In this document: in pieces, positions 37,092-45,389 of the stretch
Numbering within the stretch: the stretch's first letter is position 1
Layout: the number at the start of each line of letters is the position of its first letter
Assembly: GCF_000022565.1 (NCBI RefSeq)
Contig: NC_012483.1
Span: 1,612,001 to 1,676,000, forward strand
Source of the DNA: Acidobacterium capsulatum ATCC 51196
GTDB lineage: Bacteria; Acidobacteriota; Terriglobia; Terriglobales; Acidobacteriaceae
Reading direction: 5' to 3'
Length of the DNA stretch: 64,000 nt
Translations under genes and position numbers: made by a program
The notes under the pieces: model-generated
What the model was told of the DNA's origin: nothing
The model's input: only the letters and a program-made list of their open reading frames with translations
Databases searched by the model: none

Positions 37092-38116
37092 TGTGATGTT
37101 TCAAGAGGTTGTCCATTCGAAATTTCGCGGAGAAGCTGTTTGTGGCGAACAAGCAGAGTCTTCGGAGAGATCGAATGGACATTCACCAGAATGCTCGTCT
37201 AACGCCTTACAGTCGAGAGCAGTTGGCGAGAAAAGTTATTTGTACCGGGTGCACGTTGAAGCTGGCCGCGGCCAGCTTCAACGTGAGCGCAAAGACGGCC
37301 GGCAAATGGGTGCGCCGGTATCGCGCCGAGGGTTCGGATGGCTTGCGGGACCGCAGCTCGCGTCCGCATCGCAGCCCGCGGCGCTTGCCGGAGGCGTTGC
37401 GGCTGAGTGTGATTGAGCTACGGCGGGGTTACATGCCGGGGTATCAGATCGCCCGGCGCAGCGCTGTGAGCGTGTCTTCGGTGAGCCGTATTTTGCGGCG
37501 CGCGCGGCTGAGCCGATGGCGCGATCTGAACCCGCCTCCGCCGGTGGTTCGCTATGAGCATGCCGCTCCAGGCGACTTGCTGCATCTGGACATCAAAGGC
37601 ATGACGCGCTTCGGCGAGGTCTCGCTGCGCGGCGACGGCAGGCTGCGGGGCAAGAAGGAACACCCGGGCTTTTTGGCTCTGCATGTGGCCGTCGACGATC
37701 ACTCGCGCATGGTCTTCGCCCAGATGCTGGCCGATCAGAAGGCGGAAACCACGATCGGTTTTCTGCACGCGGCGGTTGAGTTTTTCGCCAGCCATGGTAT
37801 CGGCATCCGCGCGCTGCTGACCGACAACGGCAGCAGCTACCGCTCTCGCCAGTTCCGTCAGGCTTGCCAGCAGATGGCCATCAAACACAGCCGCACTCGG
37901 CCCTATACCCCCAGAACCAACGGCAAGGCCGAGCGCTTCATCCAGACAGCCATGCGCGAATGGGCTTACGCCAAACACTGGACCGACTCCAGCCAGAGAG
38001 ATCAACACTTGCAGTCCTGGATCCACTACTACAACCACGAAAGACCTCATGGTAGCCTCAACTACAAACCGCCAAGCAGCCGATCCCAAGAAGGAACAAC
38101 CTCTTGACCTTCTACA
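37092..38116 (+). mobile_element. IS481-family insertion sequence, 1,025 bp, with 6-bp target duplication
   Basis: The element begins TGTGATG and ends CTACA; the ends share an imperfect inverted repeat around TCAAGAGGTTGT (left 37101-37112; right complement at 38095-38109). It is bounded on both sides by GGCACC (37086-37091 and 38117-38122), which fits a 6-bp target duplication. One intact transposase gene fills it. The target is the end of a dispersed intergenic repeat. Confidence 0.88.
37175..38107 (+). CDS. IS481-family transposase (DDE)
   Basis: The 310-residue protein starts MDIHQNARLTPYSREQLARK, typical of IS481, followed by two N-terminal helix-turn-helix regions (CTLKLAAASFNVSAKTAGKWVRRY). 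The rve-type catalytic core has the first Asp in LLHLDIKG, the second in LLTDNGSSY and the Glu in RTNGKAERFIQ. All three are intact, as is the frame, so it could be active. GGAGAG lies before the start. The stop falls 9 bp inside the right end. Confidence 0.93.
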   Translation: MDIHQNARLTPYSREQLARKVICTGCTLKLAAASFNVSAKTAGKWVRRYRAEGSDGLRDRSSRPHRSPRRLPEALRLSVIELRRGYMPGYQIARRSAVSVSSVSRILRRARLSRWRDLNPPPPVVRYEHAAPGDLLHLDIKGMTRFGEVSLRGDGRLRGKKEHPGFLALHVAVDDHSRMVFAQMLADQKAETTIGFLHAAVEFFASHGIGIRALLTDNGSSYRSRQFRQACQQMAIKHSRTRPYTPRTNGKAERFIQTAMREWAYAKHWTDSSQRDQHLQSWIHYYNHERPHGSLNYKPPSSRSQEGTTS

Positions 38117-38308
38117 GGCACCCGACCGTGCCCTGATACGTGGTGATGGTGGGCATGGTGGGAGAAACCTCGGGCAGTGTTTGGCGACCGAGGCATCGCC
38201 GGGATTCTTCGCTGCGCTCAGAATGACGCATCGGTTGAAGGAAGTTTTTTGCTTAGTTAGGGGAAGAATTGTGGGTCCCGGGTCCGGACAGACGGACCCG
38301 GGGCACCC
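38117..38308. repeat. Composite repeat downstream of the IS (flank 1 of dnaB)
   Basis: After the restored target end (38117-38124), 38128-38233 is a ~106-bp module (GTGCCCTGATAC ... GGGCATGGTGGGAGAAACCT ... GCATCGCCGGGATTCTTCG ... AGAATGACGCATCG) also present at 39994-40102. Next is the core palindrome CCCGGGTCCG-N6-CGGACCCGGG (38277-38302) with GCACCC. Confidence 0.8.
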
Positions 38309-38381
38309 GGATGTGGCAGGGGCTGAAGGCCGTACCCTTCACTCATGAAGAGAGCGGGATGCAGATCCCTCGGCTTTGCAG

Positions 38382-39785
38382 CTAGTGGTATTCGCCGGCG
38401 TCGCCGTAGGCCAGATTGTCGAAGCGGGTGCACTTGGACAGGTAGGCCAACTGGACGGAGCCGGTGGGGCCGTTGCGCTGCTTGGCGATGATGATTTCGG
38501 CCTTGCCCTCGGTTTCGGGGTCGGGCTGGCCGTTTTCGTCGCGGTTGTAGTAGGCCTCGCGGTGGATGAAGGCGACGACGTCGGCATCCTGCTCGATGGA
38601 GCCGGATTCGCGCAGGTCAGAGAGCATGGGCTTTTTGTCGCCGCCGCGCTGCTCAGAGGCACGCGAGAGCTGGGAGAGCGCGATGACGGGGACTTTGAGT
38701 TCTTTGGCGAGCGCCTTGAGGCCGCGCGAGATGGCCGAGACCTCTTGCGTGCGGTTTTCGTAGCGCTTGGCTCCGCTGCCGCCGGGGGGTGTGCCGGTCA
38801 TGAGCTGCAGGTAGTCGATGACGATGAGGTCGAGCGTGCCCTGCTGCTGGCGCAGGCGGCGGGCCTTGGCGCGCATTTCAGAGAGCGAGATGCCGGGCGT
38901 GTCATCTATGAACATGCGCGACTCGGCGAGGCGCTCGAGGGCCATGGTGAGCTTTTCCTGATCTTCGCGGAGGAGGAAGCCCTTCTGGATCTTTTGCGAA
39001 TCAACCATGGCCTCGGAGGCGAGCATGCGTCGAAGGAGCGACTCCTTCGACATTTCAAGCGAGAAGACGGCGACAACCTTGCCGCCTTTGACGGCGGCAT
39101 TTTGCGCGATGTTGATGGCCCAGGCGGTTTTGCCCATGGAGGGGCGGGCGGCGATGATGATGAGCTCGGAGTCCTGAAGGCCGGAGGTCATCTTGTCGAA
39201 TTCTTCAAAATGCGTCGCGAGGCCGGTGACTTCGCGGCCCTCTTTGTAGAGATTGTCGATGGTGCCGAAGGAGTCGCGGACGATTTCAGGAATGCTGGCG
39301 AAGCCCTGCGAGATGCTGCGCTCGGTGACCTGGAGCAGCGCGCCTTCGGCGGCGTTGAGCACATCGAGCGCGTCCTCGGACTGGTCGGCGGCGCGGGTAA
39401 TGGCGTTGGAGCTGATGGTGATGATCTGCCGCAGGAGCGACTTGTCTTTGACGATGCGGACGTACTCGTCAATGGCGAGCGAGCGCGGCAGGCCCTCGGT
39501 GAGCGAGGCGATGTAGGCGACGCCGCCGATGGTTTCGATCTCTTTGCGGCGGGCCAGCTCTTCGGCCAGGGTGACGATGTCGACGGGGCGGCCGCTGTCA
39601 ATGAGCTCGGCCATGCGCGCGAAGATGCGCTGGTGGGCGCTCTGGGCGAAGTCATCGGCGCTGATCTTCTCGGCCGCCTCGTTGTAGGCATTGTTGTCGA
39701 GCAGGACCGCGCCGAGGATGGTGCGCTCGGCGTCAAGCGAGGCGGGCAGGCCGCCGACGAAATCGACTTCAGGGGATACGGACAT
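38382..39785 (-). CDS. dnaB: Replicative DNA helicase DnaB
   Basis: The 467-residue helicase unwinds DNA at the replication fork as a hexamer. It has the N-terminal DnaB domain (LDAERTILGAVLLDN, ADDFAQSAHQRIFARMAEL), a linker, and a RecA-like motor with Walker A (ARPSMGKTAWAINIA), KGGKVVAVFSLEMSKESL, LDLIVIDYLQLM (Walker B), IALSQLSRASEQRGGDKKPMLSDLRESGSIEQDADVV and a C-terminal arginine-finger region. No intein interrupts it. It is a single gene between direct repeats of the dispersed family. Confidence 0.97.
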   Translation of the reverse strand: MSVSPEVDFVGGLPASLDAERTILGAVLLDNNAYNEAAEKISADDFAQSAHQRIFARMAELIDSGRPVDIVTLAEELARRKEIETIGGVAYIASLTEGLPRSLAIDEYVRIVKDKSLLRQIITISSNAITRAADQSEDALDVLNAAEGALLQVTERSISQGFASIPEIVRDSFGTIDNLYKEGREVTGLATHFEEFDKMTSGLQDSELIIIAARPSMGKTAWAINIAQNAAVKGGKVVAVFSLEMSKESLLRRMLASEAMVDSQKIQKGFLLREDQEKLTMALERLAESRMFIDDTPGISLSEMRAKARRLRQQQGTLDLIVIDYLQLMTGTPPGGSGAKRYENRTQEVSAISRGLKALAKELKVPVIALSQLSRASEQRGGDKKPMLSDLRESGSIEQDADVVAFIHREAYYNRDENGQPDPETEGKAEIIIAKQRNGPTGSVQLAYLSKCTRFDNLAYGDAGEYH

Positions 39786-39906
39786 GGGGCTGGCTCTAGT
39801 TTAGGCCGCGAGGGCGGGGATGGTGCGGGGAAATCGGGCGGATGCGGGGTGTGGGAATGTGGACAAAGGGCAGGGGTAAAGCGGGCCGGCGATGAGGTTG
39901 TGGGTT

Positions 39907-40259
39907 CCAGGTTAGGACAGACCTGGGCACCCGGCTATGGCAGGGGCTAAAGCCCTTGTTTCATTCGGGGGCGGTAGCGGCACGGCTAAAGCCGTGCCCT
40001 GATACAAGGTGCTTGTGGGCATGGTGGGAGAAACCTGGGACGGTGTTTGGGATGGAAGCATCGCCGGGATTCTTCGGCCTTCGGCCTCAGAATGACGCAT
40101 CGTGAGTGAGGGGTGGAGTTCGGGATGGGGATGTGGGTCCCTCGACTCAGTTCGTTCGGATGGGATGACAAGGGTTTGGGTGGGGATCTGGGTGGGATGA
40201 CAAAGGTTTGGGTAGACGGTGGGATCCCAGGTCCGGACGGACGGACCTGGGGCACCCGG
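39907..40259. repeat. Repeat-packed spacer between dnaB and purF
   Basis: The 531-bp gene-free region (39786-40316) contains a degenerate core palindrome (CCAGGT...ACCTGG, 39907-39926), a GGGCTAAAGCCC hairpin (near 39945), GGCACGGCT/AGCCGTGCC with CCTGATACA (39980-40004), a second copy of the 106-bp module (39994-40102), and an exact core CCCAGGTCCG-N6-CGGACCTGGG (40226-40251). A CCCCGG/CCGGGG hairpin at 40277-40293 may terminate purF. Confidence 0.8.
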
Positions 40260-40316
40260 ATTTGTCCAGGTTTACGCCCCGGAATTGCCGGGGTTTACGT
40301 CCGGATGGATGTGGGC

Positions 40317-41888
40317 TTATAACGTGGCGGTGGCGGGGAGGATGTCTTCGACATCGACCCAGGCGGTGGGATAGTTGCCGGTGTAGCAGGCCACGCAGTA
40401 TTGATTGCCCTCGCCGCCGTCGCAGGCGTGCTGGAGTCCGTCGAGCGAGAGGTAGGCCAGCGAGTCGGCTTCGATGAAGCTGCAGATCTCTTCAATGGAC
40501 TGGTTGGCGGCGATCAGCTCGGATTTGCGGGGCGTGTCCACGCCGTAGAAGCAGGGCGAGATGGTCGGCGGGCAACTGATGCGGAGGTGGACCTCTTTTG
40601 CGCCGGCTCCGCGCACCATGCGGACGATTTTGCGGCTGGTGGTGCCGCGAATGATTGAGTCATCAATGAGGATGATGCGCTTGCCTTCGAGCAGATTGCG
40701 CACGGGGTTGAGCTTGAGGCGCACGCCGAAGTCGCGGACCTTTTGCTCGGGCTCAATGAAGGTGCGGCCCACGTAATGATTGCGGATGAGACCGAAGCGG
40801 AAGGGTACGCCGCTCTCAGCCGCGTAACCGATGGCGGCCGTGACGCCGGAGTCGGGCACGGGCACGACGAGGTCGGCGGGCACGTGCGATTCACGGGCGA
40901 GCTGGCGGCCCATCTGCTCGCGACTATCCTGCACCCAGCGGTTGAAGATTTTGCTGTCAGGGCGGGCGAAGTAGACGTGCTCAAAGATGCAACTGGACTG
41001 ATTGGGCTCGGCGTACTGGCGCGAGGTGACGCCATCCTCAGTGACCATGACGAGTTCGCCGGGGGCGACGTCGCGCTCGAACTTCGCGTGGAGCAGATCG
41101 AAGGCGCAGGTTTCGGAGGCGAAGACGATGGTGTCAGGACCATCAGGATTTTGAATGCGGCCCATGGAGAGCGGGCGGAAGCCGTGACGGTCACGCGCGG
41201 CGAAGATGCGGTCGCGCGTCATCATGACGATGGAAAATGCGCCCTCGACCTGACGGAGCGAGTCGGCGATGGCATCGACCAGCGTGGTGGCGGTGGAATG
41301 CGCGATGAGCTGGATGATGATTTCAGAGTCGCTGGTGGTCTGGAAGGTTGCGCCCTGGCGCTCCAACTCGACGCGCAGATTGCCGAGGTTGACCAGGTTG
41401 CCGTTGTGGGCGATGGCGATGAGGCCCTTGGTGGACTCCACACGGATGGGCTGCGCGTTGAGCAGCGCGGAGTCGCCGGTGGTGGAGTAGCGGGTGTGGC
41501 CGATGGCCATGTCGCCCTTGAGCTTGGAGAGCACCTCGTCGGTGAAGATTTCAGAGACGAGGCCCATGCCCTTGATGTTGGAGATGGAGTTGCCGTCGGC
41601 GCTGGCGATGCCGGCTGACTCCTGCCCGCGATGCTGGAGGGCGTAGAGGCTGAGGTAGACCTGACGGGCCGCGTCGGGGTGGTGATAGACGGCGGCGACT
41701 CCGCAGTGTTCGCGGAGTTTGGGATCTTCTTCAGGACTGGCCGTCCTGGCGGGCGCGGCTTCGCCGCCATTGCGCTTCGTGCGGGAAGCAAGGGTCTGAA
41801 GGATTTTTGATTCGAAGCCCTCGAAGACGATGCGGCGCATGGGGGTGTCCAGTTCGGACTCGATGCCTTCGGCCTTGATGCGGCTCAT
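40317..41888 (-). CDS. purF: Amidophosphoribosyltransferase
   Basis: PurF makes phosphoribosylamine from PRPP and glutamine, the committed purine step. The 523-residue chain has a ~61-residue N-terminal stretch before Cys62 ([11 protein letters not shown]), the catalytic Ntn nucleophile, so the leader is probably a propeptide removed by self-cleavage. The glutaminase domain shows [28 protein letters not shown] and TSDSEII; the PRTase domain has [14 protein letters not shown] (PRPP loop). C-terminal cysteines ([23 protein letters not shown]) suggest an Fe-S cluster as in the Bacillus-type enzyme. Its ATG overlaps the purL stop by 4 nt (ATGA). Confidence 0.96.
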   Translation of the reverse strand: MSRIKAEGIESELDTPMRRIVFEGFESKILQTLASRTKRNGGEAAPARTASPEEDPKLREHCGVAAVYHHPDAARQVYLSLYALQHRGQESAGIASADGNSISNIKGMGLVSEIFTDEVLSKLKGDMAIGHTRYSTTGDSALLNAQPIRVESTKGLIAIAHNGNLVNLGNLRVELERQGATFQTTSDSEIIIQLIAHSTATTLVDAIADSLRQVEGAFSIVMMTRDRIFAARDRHGFRPLSMGRIQNPDGPDTIVFASETCAFDLLHAKFERDVAPGELVMVTEDGVTSRQYAEPNQSSCIFEHVYFARPDSKIFNRWVQDSREQMGRQLARESHVPADLVVPVPDSGVTAAIGYAAESGVPFRFGLIRNHYVGRTFIEPEQKVRDFGVRLKLNPVRNLLEGKRIILIDDSIIRGTTSRKIVRMVRGAGAKEVHLRISCPPTISPCFYGVDTPRKSELIAANQSIEEICSFIEADSLAYLSLDGLQHACDGGEGNQYCVACYTGNYPTAWVDVEDILPATATL

Positions 41889-44269
41889 GCGAGCACCTCA
41901 TTCTGGAGCGCGGATTCGAGAGATTCAGACCATGGAGTGAAGAGGTCAGAGACGGTGGTGTGGACCAGGGTTTCGCCGTTACGAAGGATGGTGAAGCGCT
42001 GCTTGACCGTCTCGCCGAGCTGCACGGCAAAGAGCTGAGCGTGCGCGGCGATGATGCGGAGGAAATCGTCTTTTTTCTCAGGAGCGACGGAGGCGACGAC
42101 CAGCGATGCATCCTCATGGAAGAGCATCATTTCGGGGGGCGTACCGGTGGGATCGCTGACCTCAACGCGGACGCCGATCTGGCGGGGGAAGCAGTTCTTG
42201 GCCAGTGCGACGGCAAGGCCGCCGTCGGAGACATCATTGACGGATTGCACGGCGGATGCCTGCGCCAGTTCAGCGAGGGCGCGATGGAGGGCGGCCTCGT
42301 CATCAAGGTGGAGCGCGGGAACATCGCCCCAGAGATGGGCGAAGCGCTGGCGCGCGTATTCTGTAGCGCCGAAGGTGTGCAGGGCGTTGCCGATGGCTCC
42401 GGCGATAGATTTGCCGCCGACCAGATAGACGAGATCGCCGGCGCGCTGGAAGTGCGCGGGGACGGATTTGGTTACGTCGTCGAGAATGCCGACGACGCCG
42501 ATGACGGGCGTGGGGTAGATGCCTTCGCCACGGGTCTCGTTATATAAGGACACGTTGCCGCCGGTGATGGGGGTGCCGAGCGCGGTGCAGGCCTCGGCCA
42601 TGCCGTCGATGGCGGTGGAGAGCTGCGCCATGATTTCAGGCTTCTCAGGATTGCCGAAGTTGAGGCAGTTGGTCGCGGCGACGGGGGTGGCTCCGGTGCA
42701 GGCGACCTTGCGGGCGGCTTCGGCGACGGCGTGCATGGCTCCGAGTTTGGGATCGAGATAGCACCAGCGACCGTTGCCGGCGAGCGCCATGGCGAGGCCG
42801 CGTTCGTGGCCGGGCGTGCCGGACTCCTTGATGCGCATGACGCCGGCTTCAGCGCCGGGGCCCTGCGCGGTGTTGGTTTGCACCATGGAGTCGTACTGCT
42901 CGTAGATGTAGCGCTTGGAGCAGATGTTGGAGGCGGCGAGCAGCTTCTTGAGCTCGGTGGTGTAGTCGGCTCGAACCTCAAGCGCGGCGAGCACGGCAGG
43001 AGGCGGATCGGCGGGGACGGGTGCTTTCCAGGTGCCGATGGGGCGGTGGTAGCGGGGCGCGTCGTCTGTGAGGGACTGGTTGGGAATGTCGGCCTCAAGC
43101 ACGCCGTTGCGCCAGATGCGCATGCGCGGCTCGGCGATGACTTCGCCGACGACGACGCCATCGAGTCCCCACTTGGTGAAGACGTCGAGGACTTCCTGTT
43201 CCCTGCCCTTTTCGGCGACGAGCAGCATGCGCTCCTGGGATTCGCTGAGCATGAGCTCATAGGCGTTCATGTTGGTTTCGCGCTGGGGCACGTCGTCGAG
43301 ATTCATCTCGATGCCGACGCCGCCGCGCGCGCCCATCTCGCAACTGGAGGAGGTGAGGCCGGCAGCGCCCATGTCCTGAATGCCGACGACCGCGCCGGTG
43401 CGCATGGCCTCGATGCAGGCCTCGAGGAGCAGCTTTTCCATGAAAGGATCGCCGACCTGGACGTTGGGGCGCTTTTGCTCGGAGCCTTCCTTGAACTCTT
43501 CGCTGGCCATGGTGGCGCCGTGGATGCCGTCGCGGCCCGTCTTGGCGCCTACATATATGACCGGATTGCCGACGCCGGTGGCCTTGGCGTAGAAGATTTC
43601 ATCGCGCTTGACGAGGCCGAGCGCGAAGGCGTTGACGAGCGGGTTGCCGGAGTAGCAGGGCTCGAAGCGGGTTTCTCCGCCGAGGTTGGGCACGCCGAAG
43701 CAGTTGCCGTATCCGGCGATGCCGTGGACGACGCCCTCGAGGATGGAGTGATTTTTGTGAAGAACTGCCTCGCTCTCGGTATCCAACCCAGGTCCGGACA
43801 CACGGACCTGGGGCACCCATTCTTCGCTGTGGATGGGGCCGAAGCGGAGCGAATCCATGACGGCGAGCGGACGCGCGCCCATGGTGAAGATGTCGCGCAG
43901 AATGCCGCCGACGCCGGTGGCCGCACCCTGGTAAGGCTCGATGTAGGAGGGGTGATTGTGAGACTCGATCTTGAAGGCGCAGGCCCATCCGTCGCCGACG
44001 TCAATGATGCCGGCGTTTTCGCCCGGCCCTTGCACGACGCGATCGCTTTCTGTGGGCAGGCGCTTGAGGTGCACGCGCGAGGACTTGTAGGAGCAGTGCT
44101 CGCTCCACATGACGCTGTAGATGCCCAGCTCGGTCATGCTGGGGGTTCGGCCCAGCGCGGTAAGGATGCGCTGGTACTCCTCTGGCGTGATGCCATGCTG
44201 TTGGAGAAGCTCGGGGGTAATGGCCGCGGGATGTGGCGCCATGGAAGACACGGAAGAATCAGGTTTCAT
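41885..44269 (-). CDS. purL: Phosphoribosylformylglycinamidine synthase II, carrying an in-frame repeat insertion
   Basis: PurL converts FGAR to FGAM using ATP and ammonia delivered by PurQ. The 794-residue protein has [79 protein letters not shown] and the second AIRS-like half ([14 protein letters not shown]). Between [11 protein letters not shown] and [24 protein letters not shown] the chain contains residues 151-163 ([13 protein letters not shown]), encoded by a copy of the dispersed palindromic element; other PurL proteins have a shorter, different link there. It starts the purL-purF operon. purQ and purS are not in the window. Confidence 0.95.
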   Translation of the reverse strand: MKPDSSVSSMAPHPAAITPELLQQHGITPEEYQRILTALGRTPSMTELGIYSVMWSEHCSYKSSRVHLKRLPTESDRVVQGPGENAGIIDVGDGWACAFKIESHNHPSYIEPYQGAATGVGGILRDIFTMGARPLAVMDSLRFGPIHSEEWVPQVRVSGPGLDTESEAVLHKNHSILEGVVHGIAGYGNCFGVPNLGGETRFEPCYSGNPLVNAFALGLVKRDEIFYAKATGVGNPVIYVGAKTGRDGIHGATMASEEFKEGSEQKRPNVQVGDPFMEKLLLEACIEAMRTGAVVGIQDMGAAGLTSSSCEMGARGGVGIEMNLDDVPQRETNMNAYELMLSESQERMLLVAEKGREQEVLDVFTKWGLDGVVVGEVIAEPRMRIWRNGVLEADIPNQSLTDDAPRYHRPIGTWKAPVPADPPPAVLAALEVRADYTTELKKLLAASNICSKRYIYEQYDSMVQTNTAQGPGAEAGVMRIKESGTPGHERGLAMALAGNGRWCYLDPKLGAMHAVAEAARKVACTGATPVAATNCLNFGNPEKPEIMAQLSTAIDGMAEACTALGTPITGGNVSLYNETRGEGIYPTPVIGVVGILDDVTKSVPAHFQRAGDLVYLVGGKSIAGAIGNALHTFGATEYARQRFAHLWGDVPALHLDDEAALHRALAELAQASAVQSVNDVSDGGLAVALAKNCFPRQIGVRVEVSDPTGTPPEMMLFHEDASLVVASVAPEKKDDFLRIIAAHAQLFAVQLGETVKQRFTILRNGETLVHTTVSDLFTPWSESLESALQNEVLA
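43787..43818. repeat. Dispersed palindromic element inside purL
   Basis: A perfect CCCAGGTCCG-GACACA-CGGACCTGGG hairpin plus GCACCC, matching the intergenic core at 40226-40257 except in the loop, lies in the coding frame of purL (residues 151-161). It is in the same relative orientation as a readable frame, so purL stays open. Confidence 0.9.
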
Positions 44270-44281
44270 GACGGTTAAAAC

Positions 44282-45214
44282 TTATTGTCGCACGGCGGCG
44301 GCGGCCACGGCGCGAATGTGTTCGGGGGTGGTGCGGCAGCAGCCGCCGATGGCCTGCGCGCCGGCGGCAAACCATTGTCCTGCCAGAGTTTGGTAGTCCT
44401 TGACCTCGGCGGCGAGGTCAGTGCGGCCCTGCCAGGCTCGGGTGGCGGCGTTCCAGCTTTCGCCGGAGTTGGGGTAAGCGATGACGGGCTTTCTGGTCTG
44501 GGACTGGGCAGCGGCGAGCAGGGGCGCGACATGGCGAGGCGCGGTGCAGTTGATGCCCAGGGCCAGCACCTGCACGGCGGAGTCAAGAAGCTGGGCGCAG
44601 GCGGCGAGGGGTTCGCCGTGGGCGATGTGGGCTTCGTCCCGGCAGGTGAAGGACAGCCATGCGGAGACGTTGGGCGTATGGGTGAGCGCGGTGAGGATGG
44701 CGCGGGCCTCGTCGAGCGACGGGATGGTCTCAAAGGCGACCAGATCCGCTCCGGTTTCGGCGAGGACGGCGAGGCGGGCGCGGTGGAACTCGACCAGATC
44801 GTCAAAAGTGATGCTGTAGTTGCCGTGGAACTCGGCCCCGTTGTGCAAGGCCGCGCCGTAGGGGCCGAGGGAAGCGGCGATCCAGATGGGGCGGGAGTTT
44901 TCTTGCGCGTAGCGGGCGCGGGCCTCTTCGGCAAGGGCGACGCTGCGGCGGAGGGCGGTGGCGAAAGCTGGATCGGGGCGGCTCAGTTCGGCATAGCCCT
45001 GGGCAGATATTTGATAGCTGACGGTCGAGATGCAGTCGGAGCCGGCGCGGAGATAGTCAAGATGGACGGCCTGGATTGCTTCGGGGGATTCATCGAGCAC
45101 GTGGGCCGACCAGAGCGGGCCGGAGATGTTGAAGCCGCGGCGCTCCAGCTCGGTGGCCATGCCGCCGTCGAGGACGCGGATACGGAGGAATTCGTCGTGG
45201 TAGAGAGGTTGCAT
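44282..45214 (-). CDS. mmuM: Homocysteine S-methyltransferase (MmuM type)
   Basis: The enzyme would methylate homocysteine to methionine using S-methylmethionine or SAM, with zinc. The start is set at 45214 (MQPLYHDEFLRIRVLDGGMATELERRG), where homology begins; the open frame extends upstream without similarity. The 310-residue chain has LDGGMATELE, SYQIS, WIAASLGPYGAAL, FETIPSLDEA, and the zinc ligands: Cys in LGINCTAP and the GGCC pair in IGGCCRTTPEHI. The stop lies 12 nt from the purL start on the same strand, so it may head the purL-purF transcript. Confidence 0.92.
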   Translation of the reverse strand: MQPLYHDEFLRIRVLDGGMATELERRGFNISGPLWSAHVLDESPEAIQAVHLDYLRAGSDCISTVSYQISAQGYAELSRPDPAFATALRRSVALAEEARARYAQENSRPIWIAASLGPYGAALHNGAEFHGNYSITFDDLVEFHRARLAVLAETGADLVAFETIPSLDEARAILTALTHTPNVSAWLSFTCRDEAHIAHGEPLAACAQLLDSAVQVLALGINCTAPRHVAPLLAAAQSQTRKPVIAYPNSGESWNAATRAWQGRTDLAAEVKDYQTLAGQWFAAGAQAIGGCCRTTPEHIRAVAAAAVRQ

Positions 45215-45255
45215 CGCGAACCATTGACCCGGGTAAAAGAAGATTGGGGAAAACC

Positions 45256-45269
45256 TACCTATATAGGTA
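45256..45269. promoter_or_regulatory. Perfect palindrome TACCTATATAGGTA upstream of mmuM
   Basis: The 14-bp palindrome lies about 42 nt before the mmuM start, where a promoter or operator is expected. Its AT-rich centre could also be part of a -10 region. No S-box-like riboswitch fold was seen. Confidence 0.4.
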
Positions 45270-45330
45270 TAGGACGCGCGGAGGAAGGCGAACGATTCCT
45301 GAGGCAAGAATGTGGGCAAGGCCGCGGGGC

Positions 45331-45369
45331 AAAAAAAGTGGCAGCTTCCCAATCCGGCTGGAAGCTGCC
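45331..45369 (-). terminator. Terminator of the OmpA-family gene
   Basis: On the minus strand GGCAGCTTCC/GGAAGCTGCC forms a perfect 10-bp stem followed by CACTTTTTTT, 20 nt after the stop codon. Confidence 0.88.
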
Positions 45370-45389
45370 CGTTCGCTGAAGGTAGAAGG

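Noticed and set aside
36785-37186. N-terminal extension of the ferredoxin-NADP reductase frame
   Set aside because: The extra residues come from translating the intergenic repeat and the IS end; the ATG at 36784 has a good ribosome site and starts the FAD motif.
45215-45330. SAM or B12 riboswitch before mmuM
   Set aside because: The 116-bp leader has no multi-stem fold or conserved riboswitch strings; only one short palindrome is present.
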